Assembly (NCBI GenBank): GCA_015999985.1
Contig: JAECRA010000028.1
Coordinates: 1 to 54,897, forward strand
Direction: 5' to 3'
From: Comamonadaceae bacterium
GTDB taxonomy: Bacteria; Pseudomonadota; Gammaproteobacteria; Burkholderiales; Burkholderiaceae_C
Length of the DNA stretch: 54,897 nucleotides
Shown here: positions 1-8,628 of the stretch, in pieces
How positions within the stretch are numbered: position 1 is the first letter of the stretch
Layout of the letters: every line of letters starts with the position of its first letter
The notes under the pieces: model-generated
What the model saw: the letters and a program-made list of their open reading frames with translations, nothing else
The model's database searches: none
Told to the model about the DNA's origin: nothing
Translations under genes and position numbers: made by a program

Positions 1-65
1 TCCCCTGCTAAGGGAGTATGGGGTGTAGAGCCTCATCGAGGGTTCGAATCCCTCTCACTCCGCCA
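1..65 (+). tRNA. tRNA-Ser (anticodon GCT), 3' part
   Basis: The window opens inside a serine tRNA. The first bases form the anticodon stem-loop with anticodon GCT flanked by TCCC/GGGA. A long class II variable arm follows, then a T-arm with GGTTCGAATCC, then the acceptor 3' strand and an encoded CCA at 63-65. The 5' half lies outside the window. The long variable arm and the GCT anticodon identify tRNA-Ser for AGC/AGU codons. Confidence 0.93.
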
Positions 66-70
66 AGATA

Positions 71-104
71 AAGCCTAAGTGATTCAATCACTTAGGCTTT
101 TTTC
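71..104 (+). terminator. Rho-independent terminator after tRNA-Ser
   Basis: A perfect 13-bp stem (71-83 pairing with 87-99) with a 3-base loop runs into a T tract at about 98-104. It sits 5 bases after the CCA end of the tRNA, so it most likely ends the tRNA transcript. Confidence 0.85.
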
Positions 105-253
105 TTTTGCCATTCCGCCGTGCTTGGCGAGGACACCGAGAAGGTCGTGCGGTGGTATCCAGGATGGCGTCGACGCCAAAGCCGCGTGGACTGAGCTTGC
201 GGCTGCAAGTGCCGCTTCAAGGCATGACCCTTGGAACTTCCCCCCGGAAATGC
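105..253. other. Intergenic stretch, no gene seen
   Basis: Between the two terminators both strands have short open frames but no ribosome binding site or recognisable protein. I see nothing functional here. Confidence 0.5.
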
Positions 254-283
254 AAAAAAACCGCCCAGGGGGCGGTTTTTTTT
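254..283. terminator. Bidirectional terminator hairpin
   Basis: A run of A, then CCGCCC, a short loop, GGGCGG and a run of eight T make a hairpin with A/T tails on both sides. It can work in both directions. On the minus strand it lies about 47 bases beyond the stop codon of the receptor gene at 330, so it is the probable end of the six-gene operon. Confidence 0.8.
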
Positions 284-329
284 GCGTAAGCTGTCTCGAT
301 GAGCGCGCTTGGTGGCAAAGAGTTTGCGC

Positions 330-1343
330 TTAATCCAGTTGAACTTTCATGCTTCGCACCAGCGGAACCCAGGTGTCGTACTCCTTCTTCATGAAGGCCG
401 CGACCTGCGCGCGGTTCATTGGGGCGTAGGCGACCACGCCTGATTCCTCGATCTGACGGGCATTGGCGGGATCGGCCATGGCCTTGTTGACCGACGCGTT
501 GAGTCGGTCGAGCACGGCATCTGGGGTGCCTGCAGGTGCCCAGAAGGCATTCCAGGAATACGCGCGAAAGCCCTTGAGTCCGGCTTCGTCGAAGGTTGGC
601 ACGTTGGGCAGGCCCTTCATGCGCTTGGGCACCGCCACGGCGATAGCGTTCAGCCGGCCGGACTTGACCAAGGGGTTGACGACCGAAGGCGCGTCCATGG
701 CAAAGGCCACTATTCCGCCCATCAGGTCCGTCATGGCGGGACCTGTGCCGCGGTAGGGGATGTGCTGCACGTCCACGCCGGCCATCTGGCTGAACAAGTG
801 ACAGGCGATGTGGCTGGAGGTGCCATTGCCGGCGGAGGCGTAGTTGAAATGACCTGGGCGGGATTTGAGGCGTTGGAGCAATTCAGGCAAAGTCCGAATG
901 CCGGAGTTGGCGGGCACGACGAGCACCAGCGGTACTTCCACGGTCAGCGCCACAGGTGCCAGATCCTTCAGAGGGTCATAGGGCAGCTTCGAATACAAGC
1001 CCACGTTCAGCGCGTAGGTGGAAAGCGTGCTGTACGCCAGGGTGTAGCCGTCGGCTGGCGCGCGCACAGCGGCTTCAACACCAATGTTGCCTCCGGCGCC
1101 GGCCCTGTTGTCGATCACGATCGGTTGGCCAAGGTCCTCAGCCATCGACCTGGTAACGATGCGCCCGACCAGGTCGGTGTTGCCGCCGGCTGGGAAGGGC
1201 ACGATCACGCGTACTGGCTGGGTCGGCCAAGGAGTGGCCGCATGAGCCGACAAGGGTGAGAAGACGCCGAGTGGGGCGAGCGGTGCCACAACTGCAGCCT
1301 TGACCAAGGTGCGGCGGGAAAGAGCGGTGGTTTGCGGTTTCAT
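330..1343 (-). CDS. Bug-family (TctC-type) tripartite tricarboxylate transporter receptor
   Basis: The 337-residue protein is a periplasmic solute-binding protein of the Bug family, which presents organic acids to a TctAB permease. It has a twin-arginine-like signal (SRRTLVKAA, residues 9-17), a hydrophobic stretch and an Ala-x-Ala site near 36. The family marks follow: PVRVIVPFPAGGNTD, ADGYTL, YDPLKDLAPVAL, HIPYRG and DLMGGIVAFAMD. It is the last gene of the minus-strand operon starting at 6242, 17 bases after the deacetylase gene, and is followed by the terminator at 254-283. No TctA or TctB gene is near. The ligand cannot be read from sequence; the operon suggests a substrate of the adjacent oxidoreductases and hydrolases. 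Confidence 0.93.
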   Translation of the reverse strand: MKPQTTALSRRTLVKAAVVAPLAPLGVFSPLSAHAATPWPTQPVRVIVPFPAGGNTDLVGRIVTRSMAEDLGQPIVIDNRAGAGGNIGVEAAVRAPADGYTLAYSTLSTYALNVGLYSKLPYDPLKDLAPVALTVEVPLVLVVPANSGIRTLPELLQRLKSRPGHFNYASAGNGTSSHIACHLFSQMAGVDVQHIPYRGTGPAMTDLMGGIVAFAMDAPSVVNPLVKSGRLNAIAVAVPKRMKGLPNVPTFDEAGLKGFRAYSWNAFWAPAGTPDAVLDRLNASVNKAMADPANARQIEESGVVAYAPMNRAQVAAFMKKEYDTWVPLVRSMKVQLD

Positions 1344-1360
1344 CGTCGATCCTTAAAAAG

Positions 1361-2251
1361 TCAGATGGGAAAGTGGGTGTTAATGGAATGAGCGGGTACG
1401 CGAAAGCGTTCGCTATTGATGGATGACGCGTGCCAGGCTGCCACCTCGTCGGCGCGGGCCCACCAGACTGTCGGGTCGCGCCGCATATGCTCGATGAGCT
1501 TGCGCAGCAAGCGCAGGCGTTGGGGGCGGCCAGAGATCCAGTCGTGGATGGTCAACATGAACAGGCCGCCGTACTCGCGCATGCCCTCGAACTCTTCGAT
1601 CCAGCTTTCCAGCACGGCGCCAGGATTGGCGGGATGGGTCTTGTCGCGCGCGCTATTGGTGTAGCGGAAGTACAGCGCGTCGTCGACCATCCACTGCACG
1701 GGCACCTGCACCAGATTGCCCACGTGATACGGGTGGTCAAAACCCATCAGGGAGCTGTCGTACGAAATACCGCGACGCTCCATCGCGCTCAGGAAGTCGG
1801 GCGTCATTTCCCACGAAGGCGCGCGGTGGCCGAGCCCTGTGAGTCCTGTTTGCGCTCGGAACAGATCCTGTGCCTGAGCGAGGTAGTCTTCAGCCTGTGC
1901 AGGGGCAATGGCTTCGATGCGCTCGTGGTAGTAGCCGTGGTGGGCGATCTCGTGCCCGCCGGCCACCAGATGGGGGAGCAATTCGGGGTAGGTTTCCGCC
2001 ACCACACCGGGCACGTAGAAGCTGCCCTGAATACCATATTCGGCCAACAGATCGGTGATCCGCTTCAGTCCCTGGCGCGGACCGTAGCGGCGCTGTTCGA
2101 TCTCGCCGAGGTGGTTGATGTCCTGCCCGCGGCTGATCCACAAGAAGGGCGACTCCGCGTCGAGATCTAGAGAAATCACCACCGCACAGCGCTTGCCTTC
2201 CGGCCAGACATAGTCAGGGTAGTGGATGGTGGGATGATCGTGCATTCGCAT
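1361..2251 (-). CDS. Polysaccharide deacetylase (NodB-fold) family protein, PuuE/allantoinase-like
   Basis: A 296-residue metal-dependent carbohydrate-esterase-4 fold protein. Near the N-terminus is the first NodB motif (VVISLDLDAES), mid-protein the metal-binding H-x-x-x-H type motif (HEIAHHGYYHE), then GHRAPSWEMTPDF. In catabolic operons this branch usually hydrolyses C-N bonds of small amides or ureides rather than polysaccharide; that substrate class is inference. The frame is open further upstream, but the start at 2251 is preferred: GAAAG lies just before it and it follows the upstream stop (2262) by about 10 bases. It is the fifth gene of the operon. Confidence 0.82.
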   Translation of the reverse strand: MRMHDHPTIHYPDYVWPEGKRCAVVISLDLDAESPFLWISRGQDINHLGEIEQRRYGPRQGLKRITDLLAEYGIQGSFYVPGVVAETYPELLPHLVAGGHEIAHHGYYHERIEAIAPAQAEDYLAQAQDLFRAQTGLTGLGHRAPSWEMTPDFLSAMERRGISYDSSLMGFDHPYHVGNLVQVPVQWMVDDALYFRYTNSARDKTHPANPGAVLESWIEEFEGMREYGGLFMLTIHDWISGRPQRLRLLRKLIEHMRRDPTVWWARADEVAAWHASSINSERFRVPAHSINTHFPI

Positions 2252-2261
2252 GGTGTGACTT

Positions 2262-3311
2262 TCAGAATTGGGCGCGCAGGTAGGGTGAGGGCACAAGCTC
2301 GCGGCGGCCCCTCAGTGCCCAGAACGGGTCGGAGAGCAGTGCGCGACCGAGGAACAGGAGGTCGGCTTGGCCAGTGGCCAAGATCTGCTCGGCCTGGGCC
2401 GCATCGGTAATGCCGCCCACTGTGCCCGTCGCGATATTCCCTTCAGCGCGGACACGCTGAGCGGCGTCGGCGTTGAAGGCGACGCCAGCGGGCCTTGGCT
2501 GAGGCGGCGCAATGCCGCCGCTGGTGCAGTCGATCAGATCGACGCCCGCTGCGCGCAGCAAGCGCGCCAGCTTGACCGATTCATCGACCGTCCAGCCGCC
2601 GGGCACGCCATCGGTACACGACAGGCGCACGAACAAGGGCATGGCCTCCGGCAGCACAGCGCGAACCGCGTGAAGCGCCTGCAATGGAAAGCGTGTGCGC
2701 CCTTCAAAGTCTCCGCCAAACTCGTCGTCGCGCTGGTTGGAAAGGGGGGAGAGGAACTGGTGCAGCAAATACCCGTGAGCCAGGTGCAGCTCGACCACGT
2801 CGAAACCCGCTCGCACTGCGCGCTGGGCAGATGCTGCATACGCGGCCACGGTGCGTTCGATGTCATCTCGCGTCATCGCAACCGGAGAGGACATACCCCC
2901 ATCTTGGGCCAGCGCACTGGGTGCGGGCACAGGCCACGCACCGTCATTTGCCCCCAGCGCCTTGCCTCCATGCCAGGGCACCTGAGCACTGCCTTTGCGG
3001 CCGGCGTGGTTGAGCTGTATGCCCATGGCCGTGCCCAGATCGTGGCCGTTGGCCACCAGTGCGCGGAGCGCCTGTTCCTGCGCATCGTTCCACAAACCCA
3101 GACAGCCATGCGTGATGCGGCCTTCGGCGCTGATGGCGGTTGACTCGAGCATCACCAGCCCGACGCCACCGATCGCGCGGGCTCCATAGTGGGCTTGATG
3201 CCAGGCACCGGCCAGCCCGTCGACCGCTTTGTACTGGCACATCGGAGAGAGCGCCAATCGATTGGGCAGGGTGAGGCCGTTGACGGACAGGGGGGAGAGA
3301 AGGATGCTCAT
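2262..3311 (-). CDS. NADH:flavin oxidoreductase, old yellow enzyme family (YqjM-like)
   Basis: A 349-residue FMN-binding TIM-barrel ene-reductase of the thermophilic-like (YqjM) class. Its marks are SPMCQY with the flavin-tuning Cys25, WHQAHYGARAIGGVGLVMLEST, the substrate-binding ELHLAHGYLLHQFLSP, DEFGGDFEGRTRFPL, and the C-terminal phosphate-binding FLGRALLSDPF. Such enzymes reduce the C=C bond of unsaturated ketones, aldehydes, imides or cyclic enamides with NAD(P)H. It overlaps the M20 gene by four bases (ATGA), so the two are translationally coupled. In this operon it may saturate a ring or enoyl intermediate before hydrolysis; this is inference. Confidence 0.92.
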   Translation of the reverse strand: MSILLSPLSVNGLTLPNRLALSPMCQYKAVDGLAGAWHQAHYGARAIGGVGLVMLESTAISAEGRITHGCLGLWNDAQEQALRALVANGHDLGTAMGIQLNHAGRKGSAQVPWHGGKALGANDGAWPVPAPSALAQDGGMSSPVAMTRDDIERTVAAYAASAQRAVRAGFDVVELHLAHGYLLHQFLSPLSNQRDDEFGGDFEGRTRFPLQALHAVRAVLPEAMPLFVRLSCTDGVPGGWTVDESVKLARLLRAAGVDLIDCTSGGIAPPQPRPAGVAFNADAAQRVRAEGNIATGTVGGITDAAQAEQILATGQADLLFLGRALLSDPFWALRGRRELVPSPYLRAQF

Positions 3312-4423
3312 GACAAATGCTCCAGGAGAGAGGTCCAGAACGCCAGGCGCGGCCCGAGGCTGGACACGAGGAAGTGTTCGTGTGCGGTATGGGCGCCGTC
3401 ACCAGCAACGCCGAGTCCGTCAAGGGTAGGAACGCCCATGGCAGCGGTGAAATTGCCATCGCTGGCGCCGCCGGTCATGGGCGCTTCCTGCAGCTCGAAA
3501 CCTGCCTTCGCGGCGTGAAGCTGCGCCTGCGCGAGGAGCTCGTTGCTGGCGGCGGTTTTTTCATAAGGCGGGCGCTTGAGCCATGCGTCGATCTGCAGGC
3601 GCACATCTGGCGTGCAGGGCTCCAGCGCCATCAGGCGTGCATGCACGGACTCTGCGAGGGCTTGTGTGGGCACGCGGAATTCGGCTGCCAGCGCGGCGCG
3701 ATCGGGGACCACATTGGTGCCTGTTCCACCTTCCACGCGACCGACGTTCAGCGTCACGCCTTGCTCGTAGTCCGTCATCGCCTCCAGAGCCAGCACCTGG
3801 TGGGCGAGCTCGCGAATAGCATTGCGGCCGAGATGGTGCTGCAAACCCGCGTGCGCCGCGCACCCGTGGGCTTGCAGGCGAAGCGCGCCAATGCCTTTGC
3901 GCGCGGTCACGCAGTGACCCCCCGCTCTTGCGGGCTCTCCCACCAGAGCGTAGCGGGCGTTGCGTGCGGCGTTCTCGATCAAGGACCTCGACTTGGCGCT
4001 GCCGATTTCCTCATCGGGCACGAAGAGCAGGTCGACGGGCAGGCTGTTGGCCTGGCGTGCCGAGACGTTCTTGAGAGCGGTCAATGCCACGCAGGCGCCG
4101 GCCTTCATGTCAAAGCCGCCGGGGCCGAAGACGCGATCGCCTTCAATGCGCAGGGGGTTGCGCGCCAGCGACCCCAGCGGATGGACTGTATCCAGGTGAG
4201 CCAGCACCAGGATGCCAGGGCGCACGTCCCCAGACTCCCGGTTGCTCACGGTCAGCAGCGGACCGACTTCATCGCCCAGGGTCTGAAGTTGTGCCGAGAG
4301 ACCAGCCGCCAGGGCGTCCGCCTGCACCAATCTGGCCAATGTCGCTACAGCGGCCGCATCGTGCGAGGGCGTTTCAATCTCGATCCAGCGCTGGATCTGG
4401 TGGAGCAAGGCTGGAGTGCTCAT
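3308..4423 (-). CDS. M20-family metallohydrolase (glutamate carboxypeptidase / ArgE-DapE-like)
   Basis: A 371-residue zinc amidohydrolase. The di-zinc ligands are visible: HLDTVHP (about residue 75), GGFDMKAG (bridging Asp near 100) and DEEIGS with the catalytic Glu and metal Glu near 135. A lid/dimerisation domain spans about 175-285 and the catalytic domain resumes with the C-terminal HTAHEHF ligand. There is no signal peptide, so it acts in the cytoplasm. It overlaps both neighbours by four bases. M20 enzymes cut amide bonds of N-acyl or N-carbamoyl amino acids and small peptides; the exact substrate is unknown. Confidence 0.9.
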   Translation of the reverse strand: MSTPALLHQIQRWIEIETPSHDAAAVATLARLVQADALAAGLSAQLQTLGDEVGPLLTVSNRESGDVRPGILVLAHLDTVHPLGSLARNPLRIEGDRVFGPGGFDMKAGACVALTALKNVSARQANSLPVDLLFVPDEEIGSAKSRSLIENAARNARYALVGEPARAGGHCVTARKGIGALRLQAHGCAAHAGLQHHLGRNAIRELAHQVLALEAMTDYEQGVTLNVGRVEGGTGTNVVPDRAALAAEFRVPTQALAESVHARLMALEPCTPDVRLQIDAWLKRPPYEKTAASNELLAQAQLHAAKAGFELQEAPMTGGASDGNFTAAMGVPTLDGLGVAGDGAHTAHEHFLVSSLGPRLAFWTSLLEHLS

Positions 4424-5169
4424 GCAGGCACGCGTCGGTTGATGGCGTTACCTCCGTCAACGGCGATGGTTTCGCCGGAAATGAAGGCGGCAGCGTCCGA
4501 GCTCAGAAAGGTGATGACGTTGCCGATCTCGCCCGGGCGGGCGAGGCGCCGCAAGGGCACACCGGAGCCAACGCGTTGCAGGTGCGATTCTGGAATAGGG
4601 TCCCGGGTGTCGCCGCGTAAGCCGGGACGTACTGCGTTGACGCGCACACCTTGAGGACCCAGGCGAACGGCGAAGGCCCGCGTGAGCTGCTCGAGGCCCG
4701 CCTTGGATGCTCCGTAGACCGCGCCGTTCTCTCGCACCACTGTGGCGGCGCCCGATGAGATGTTGCAGATGGCGCCCGAGCCCCGCACAGCCATGGCTGC
4801 GCCCAGGCGCTGCATCAAGTGGAATGGCGCGCGCAGGTTGACACTCAGAATGCTATCGAAGGCTTCGAGCGGCATGTCCAGCACATCGAGGAATGGGAAC
4901 AGCCCCGCGTTGTTGATCAGCACGTCAGGCGTGCCCTGCAACAGCAGACTGTCAGCCAGCGCTTGCACATCTGCGGCTTGGGTGAGATCGCTAGGCAGGT
5001 AGACAAAGCTGCCTGCCGGCAATTCGTCCGAAGGTGCAAGCGCGGGAGCGAGGTCGCTCAGCAGCAACTTCGCACCTTGGCGGTGGAAGGCCGTGGCAAT
5101 TTCTTTTCCGTAGGCGCCGCAAGCACCTGTGACAGCGACCAGTTTGCCTGCGAATGGAAGATCGTTCAT
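4420..5169 (-). CDS. SDR-family NAD(P)-dependent oxidoreductase
   Basis: A 249-residue classical short-chain dehydrogenase. It has a dinucleotide-binding N-terminus (VTGACGAYGKEIA, a variant of TGxxxGxG), NNAG near residue 88, the catalytic Ser in ISSGAA and Tyr-x-x-x-Lys in YGASKAG, and the C-terminal SGETIAVDGG. An acidic residue ending strand 2 (LLLSD) favours NAD(H). It overlaps the genes on both sides by four bases. It probably oxidises an alcohol or reduces a ketone intermediate of the operon's pathway. Confidence 0.92.
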   Translation of the reverse strand: MNDLPFAGKLVAVTGACGAYGKEIATAFHRQGAKLLLSDLAPALAPSDELPAGSFVYLPSDLTQAADVQALADSLLLQGTPDVLINNAGLFPFLDVLDMPLEAFDSILSVNLRAPFHLMQRLGAAMAVRGSGAICNISSGAATVVRENGAVYGASKAGLEQLTRAFAVRLGPQGVRVNAVRPGLRGDTRDPIPESHLQRVGSGVPLRRLARPGEIGNVITFLSSDAAAFISGETIAVDGGNAINRRVPA

Positions 5170-6242
5170 GCGTTCAGCTCCCTCACGATTTGGGCGAACT
5201 CGACAAGGTTGGCGCGATCAATGGGGCGATGGCCGTCCTCGATGTCATGGATCAGGCGAATCAGCACCTCGGTGATGGGCGCCTGGGCACCACGGGCCTG
5301 CGCCACGCGGACAATTTCCCCTATCTGGACGTCGATCTCGGTCTTACGCTTGCGCACGGCCAAGTCCCGCCAGACGCCGCTGCGCTGTTTGGTCGAATGC
5401 CGATAGTGATCGGCCATCAACGACAGCGAGCGCTCTGATTCGCTTGCAGGGGCGTCGGCAGCAAACGCTTGGGGTTCGAACCCGTCGAATCCGATGGGGC
5501 TGACACCTGCCAGCGTGGCAACGCCGATCACCTCGCGTGCCAGCGCCGTGAACAATGGCTGATGTTGCGCGTCGGAGAGCGAGTCGCTCATGGTTTCATT
5601 GGCCAGCGCGGTCGCAAACAGCAGGCTACCGTAGGCAAGTTTGCCCCATTTGTAGCGTGCGACATCCGCTTCCGCTGACGTGTCCGGATCAAAGGCGCGC
5701 AGCAAGGCGGCCAATTCCTCTACACGCTGTGTGAGCCCGGGGGTGTATTCGCCCAGTTTGATGGCACCGCGATTACCGTAGCTGATATGCCCCGGTTCGA
5801 GATAGTCTGCGGCAAAGTTCACGAAGCCGGAGATCGTGCGGTGCGCGCCCACCCCCGCTGCGATGCATTCTTCGTTCAGTCCGTTCTGAAGGGATACCAC
5901 CACGCCATCAGGGCTCAGGTGTGGGGTCAACTGCGCCACTGCCGCTTCGGTGTGTTGCGCCTTGACGGCCAACAAAATGCAGTCGTAGATCCCCTCCAGG
6001 TCGGCAGGCGTGGACGCGGGAACAACCTGAACGAACTGCGCAACAGGCCCATCGATGCGAAGGCCCAAGGTCCGGCTGGTATGCACGTGTTCGGCCACCA
6101 CATCAACCATTTTGACGGGTATGCCGGCTCGCGCCAGAAAAGCGGCTACACAACCGCCAATGGCACCACCGCCCCAGACCAGCACAGGGTTTCTAGGCCG
6201 CCATTCGCTCGCCGCAGGTGTCTTGTTTGAATCTCTGTCCAT
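5166..6242 (-). CDS. Ketopantoate reductase (PanE/ApbA) family protein
   Basis: A 358-residue 2-dehydropantoate-reductase-like protein with an N-terminal Rossmann motif (GGGAIGGCVAAFLARAG), the conserved KAQHTEAA and VSLQNGLNE segments, and a helical C-terminal domain with the catalytic-region Lys in RYKWGKLAYG. A frame extension to 6302 is possible, but the start at 6242 fits the domain and leaves an 80-base divergent promoter region opposite the LysR gene at 6323. It is first in the operon. Catabolic members of this family reduce or oxidise 2-keto/2-hydroxy acids, so a pantothenate role is not implied. A paralogue sits at 31585-32631, also first in a Bug-containing operon. Confidence 0.85.
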   Translation of the reverse strand: MDRDSNKTPAASEWRPRNPVLVWGGGAIGGCVAAFLARAGIPVKMVDVVAEHVHTSRTLGLRIDGPVAQFVQVVPASTPADLEGIYDCILLAVKAQHTEAAVAQLTPHLSPDGVVVSLQNGLNEECIAAGVGAHRTISGFVNFAADYLEPGHISYGNRGAIKLGEYTPGLTQRVEELAALLRAFDPDTSAEADVARYKWGKLAYGSLLFATALANETMSDSLSDAQHQPLFTALAREVIGVATLAGVSPIGFDGFEPQAFAADAPASESERSLSLMADHYRHSTKQRSGVWRDLAVRKRKTEIDVQIGEIVRVAQARGAQAPITEVLIRLIHDIEDGHRPIDRANLVEFAQIVRELNA

Positions 6243-6284
6243 GCGAACGAGTCTAGAAGTGGCTCTGCGGCAATACCAGCCATG

Positions 6285-6300
6285 GGGAATAATAGTTCCC
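6285..6300. promoter_or_regulatory. Palindromic LysR-type operator candidate
   Basis: GGGAA, six bases, TTCCC forms an inverted repeat 23 bases before the LysR start codon at 6323 and 43 bases before the divergent operon start at 6242. The interrupted-palindrome form and placement match LysR recognition sites. A nearby GGGAGTAAT could be a weaker half-site. Assignment to the adjacent regulator is inference. Confidence 0.5.
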
Positions 6301-6322
6301 ATAACTGGGAGTAATACTGAAA

Positions 6323-7255
6323 ATGGCGCTGCCCGATCTCAACCTGTTGATTTATCTCCACCTGCTGATCAAATACGGCAACGTGACCAAGGTGGCCAAC
6401 GCGATGGGCGTGAGTCAGCCGGGGGTGAGCGCAGCGCTCAAGCGTCTGCGTGCCGTCTTGAACGATCCGGTATTCGTTCGCACGGGCGGGCGCATGGTGC
6501 CGACGCCCAAGGCGCAGGCGGTGCATGCCCAGACCGCCGGGACGCTGGAGATGTGGGAGCGTCTGGCCGAGGGCGAGTTGGTCTTCGACCCCGCGCGCAC
6601 GAACCGTGGCTACACCCTCCTGGCGTCGGACTACATCCTTCACCTGATGCTGGCGCCGTTGGCTGGCGAGTTGGCCCGTCGCGCACCCGGTGCCACACTG
6701 CGTGTCATACCGCCCAATCCTTACCGTCGTCTCCAAACCGTCGTGAAGAGGGAGGCAGATTTCGCCATAGGCTACTACCATGAAGCGCCGGAAGAGTTGC
6801 GTGTACGGCGGCTTTTCGTTGAAGCCGTGGTGTGCGTGATGCGTCAAAGTCATCCTGCAGCCCGAAGCTTTGATCTAGATGCTTTTGTGCGCTATCCGCA
6901 CGTTGGGATTGCCTCCGTGGCGCAGGGTTCGTACAGCGCCACTCTGGAGCGTTCCTTGCTGGAGCGTGGCATTCACCGCAGACTGCCGCTCACCGTTCCC
7001 AGCTATCTGGCTGTGCCGTCCCTGTTGGTCGAAACGGACTACATCGCATTGCTACCGGCCAGTCTGGCGACTTCATTTGCCAAACATATGCCCCTGCAGG
7101 TGCACCCCAGCCCATTCGAACTACCTGCTCTGGACGTGTCCATCCTGTACCACAACAATGCCCAAGACGATGCGTCACATCGATGGTTTCGCCAATTGAC
7201 GGTTGAGGTTGTCGGCATGGCCGGTTTGCGAGGAGTGTCTGAACCGCAGGTTTGA
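6323..7255 (+). CDS. LysR-family transcriptional regulator
   Basis: A 310-residue regulator. The N-terminal winged helix-turn-helix is clear (residues 5-65: VTKVANAMGVSQPGVSAALKRL then LNDPVFVRTGG), of the NodD/PcpR-like branch, followed by a periplasmic-binding-protein-like effector domain to the C-terminus. It is transcribed away from the six-gene operon starting at 6242, with a palindrome at 6285-6300 between them. It most likely activates that operon in response to the substrate or an intermediate. Confidence 0.93.
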   Translation: MALPDLNLLIYLHLLIKYGNVTKVANAMGVSQPGVSAALKRLRAVLNDPVFVRTGGRMVPTPKAQAVHAQTAGTLEMWERLAEGELVFDPARTNRGYTLLASDYILHLMLAPLAGELARRAPGATLRVIPPNPYRRLQTVVKREADFAIGYYHEAPEELRVRRLFVEAVVCVMRQSHPAARSFDLDAFVRYPHVGIASVAQGSYSATLERSLLERGIHRRLPLTVPSYLAVPSLLVETDYIALLPASLATSFAKHMPLQVHPSPFELPALDVSILYHNNAQDDASHRWFRQLTVEVVGMAGLRGVSEPQV

Positions 7256-7320
7256 CTCCCCGCGTACCGTGCGGCTGTTGCGGGGGGAGGGTGCTGCTGC
7301 TTCTGACCACTTCCTGTTTG

Positions 7321-7337
7321 AAAGCGGTCCGCTTTTT
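7321..7337 (+). terminator. Short terminator-like hairpin after LysR
   Basis: AAAGCG, loop GTC, CGCTTT followed by two more T makes a six-base stem with a T tract, between the LysR stop (7255) and the convergent dctM stop (7348). The stem is short, so strength is uncertain. Confidence 0.45.
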
Positions 7338-7347
7338 GCCTTCCCGT

Positions 7348-8628
7348 TCAGCCGTGAAACCAACTGGCTGGTACGGTGACCAACTGCGGGAACAGCACCA
7401 TCAGGAACATGATGGCGAATTCGGCCAGCATGAAGGGCAGCACACCGCGTGTGACGTCGTCCATCTTCATCTTGCCTACGCCTGCCACTACATTGAGCAC
7501 CACCCCCACCGGCGGGGTTATGAGGCCTATGGAGTTGTTGATGATGAACATCACGCCGAAGTAGACTGGGTCAATCCCTGCTGCTTTGACCACCGGCATC
7601 AAGACGGGCGTCAGGATCAGGATGGTGGGTGTCATGTCCATGGCTGTACCCACGGCCATGACGAGCAGCATGATCATGATCATCAGCAGGATCTTGTTGT
7701 CCAGGAACGGCTGCAGCAGGCCCACCACTTTGGAGGGCAGGTCGGCCACTGTGATGAGCCAGGCGCTGACCATGGCGGCAGCGATCAGGAACATCACCAC
7801 CGCGCTGGTTTTGGCTGCACCCACGAAAACCTTGTACAAGCCCGAAAAATTCAGCTCGCGGTAGACGAAAGTGGCAACGAAGAAGGCGTAAACAGCGGCC
7901 ACCACGGCTGCTTCGGTCGGTGTGAACACGCCCATGCGGAGGCCGACGAGGATGATCACCGGAAGCATCAGCGCCCAGGCGGCCTCGCGCGCCGCAGCCC
8001 AGATTTCACGTGTTGACTTGCGTGGTGGCGGCTCGATCTTCTCGCGACGAACCAACCAGGCCCAGGTAATCCACAGCGCACCACCGATCAGCAGGCCGGG
8101 AACGATGGCTGCCATGAAGAGCTTGGAGATAGACACGTTGGCCGCCACACCAAAGATCACCAAGCCAATGCTGGGCGGAATGACCGGGCCGATGATGCCC
8201 GTGGCTGCGATCAGGCCGCCAGCGCGTGCTTTGTCGTGCCCAGCTCTGACCATCATGGGCAGTAGCAGCGCAGTGAGGGCAGCCGCATCTGCGACAGCCG
8301 AGCCTGAAAGTGCCGACAACAGGCAGCCGGCCATGATGGTCACGTAGCCTAAGCCACCGCGCACATGCCCCACTAGCGCCAGCGCCAGGTTGACAATGCG
8401 TTTGGACAAACCGCCCGCGTTCATGATCTCTCCGGCCAGCATGAAGAAGGGCACGGCGAGCAGGGGGAAACTGTCTGCGCCGCCGATCAGGTTCTGTGTG
8501 AGGATCTGGGCATCAAACAGGTCAAGCTGCCACATCAGTGCGACGCCACTGGCCAGCAAGGCGAACGAAATGGGCATGCCGATGGCCATGGCCAACAGCA
8601 GGGAACCAAGGAAGACGATGATGGTCAT
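7348..8628 (-). CDS. dctM: TRAP transporter large permease (DctM)
   Basis: A 426-residue polytopic inner-membrane protein with about 12 hydrophobic segments, typical length for DctM. Family marks are the N-terminal LLLAMAIGMPISFALL, PFFMLAGEIMNAGGLS, LSALSGSAVADAAAL, TGIIGPVIPPSIGLV and near the C-terminus NNSIGLITPPVGVVLNVV. It is the sodium-coupled transport subunit that takes carboxylates from a DctP receptor. It overlaps dctQ by four bases. Only one DctQM pair is present while two DctP receptors are encoded nearby. Confidence 0.95.
   Translation of the reverse strand: MTIIVFLGSLLLAMAIGMPISFALLASGVALMWQLDLFDAQILTQNLIGGADSFPLLAVPFFMLAGEIMNAGGLSKRIVNLALALVGHVRGGLGYVTIMAGCLLSALSGSAVADAAALTALLLPMMVRAGHDKARAGGLIAATGIIGPVIPPSIGLVIFGVAANVSISKLFMAAIVPGLLIGGALWITWAWLVRREKIEPPPRKSTREIWAAAREAAWALMLPVIILVGLRMGVFTPTEAAVVAAVYAFFVATFVYRELNFSGLYKVFVGAAKTSAVVMFLIAAAMVSAWLITVADLPSKVVGLLQPFLDNKILLMIMIMLLVMAVGTAMDMTPTILILTPVLMPVVKAAGIDPVYFGVMFIINNSIGLITPPVGVVLNVVAGVGKMKMDDVTRGVLPFMLAEFAIMFLMVLFPQLVTVPASWFHG

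Noticed and set aside
3317..4654. A 445-codon plus-strand open frame opposite the M20 and SDR genes
   Set aside because: It is antisense to well-recognised enzymes with complete motifs, has no ribosome binding site and no family resemblance. Long antisense frames are common in GC-rich DNA.
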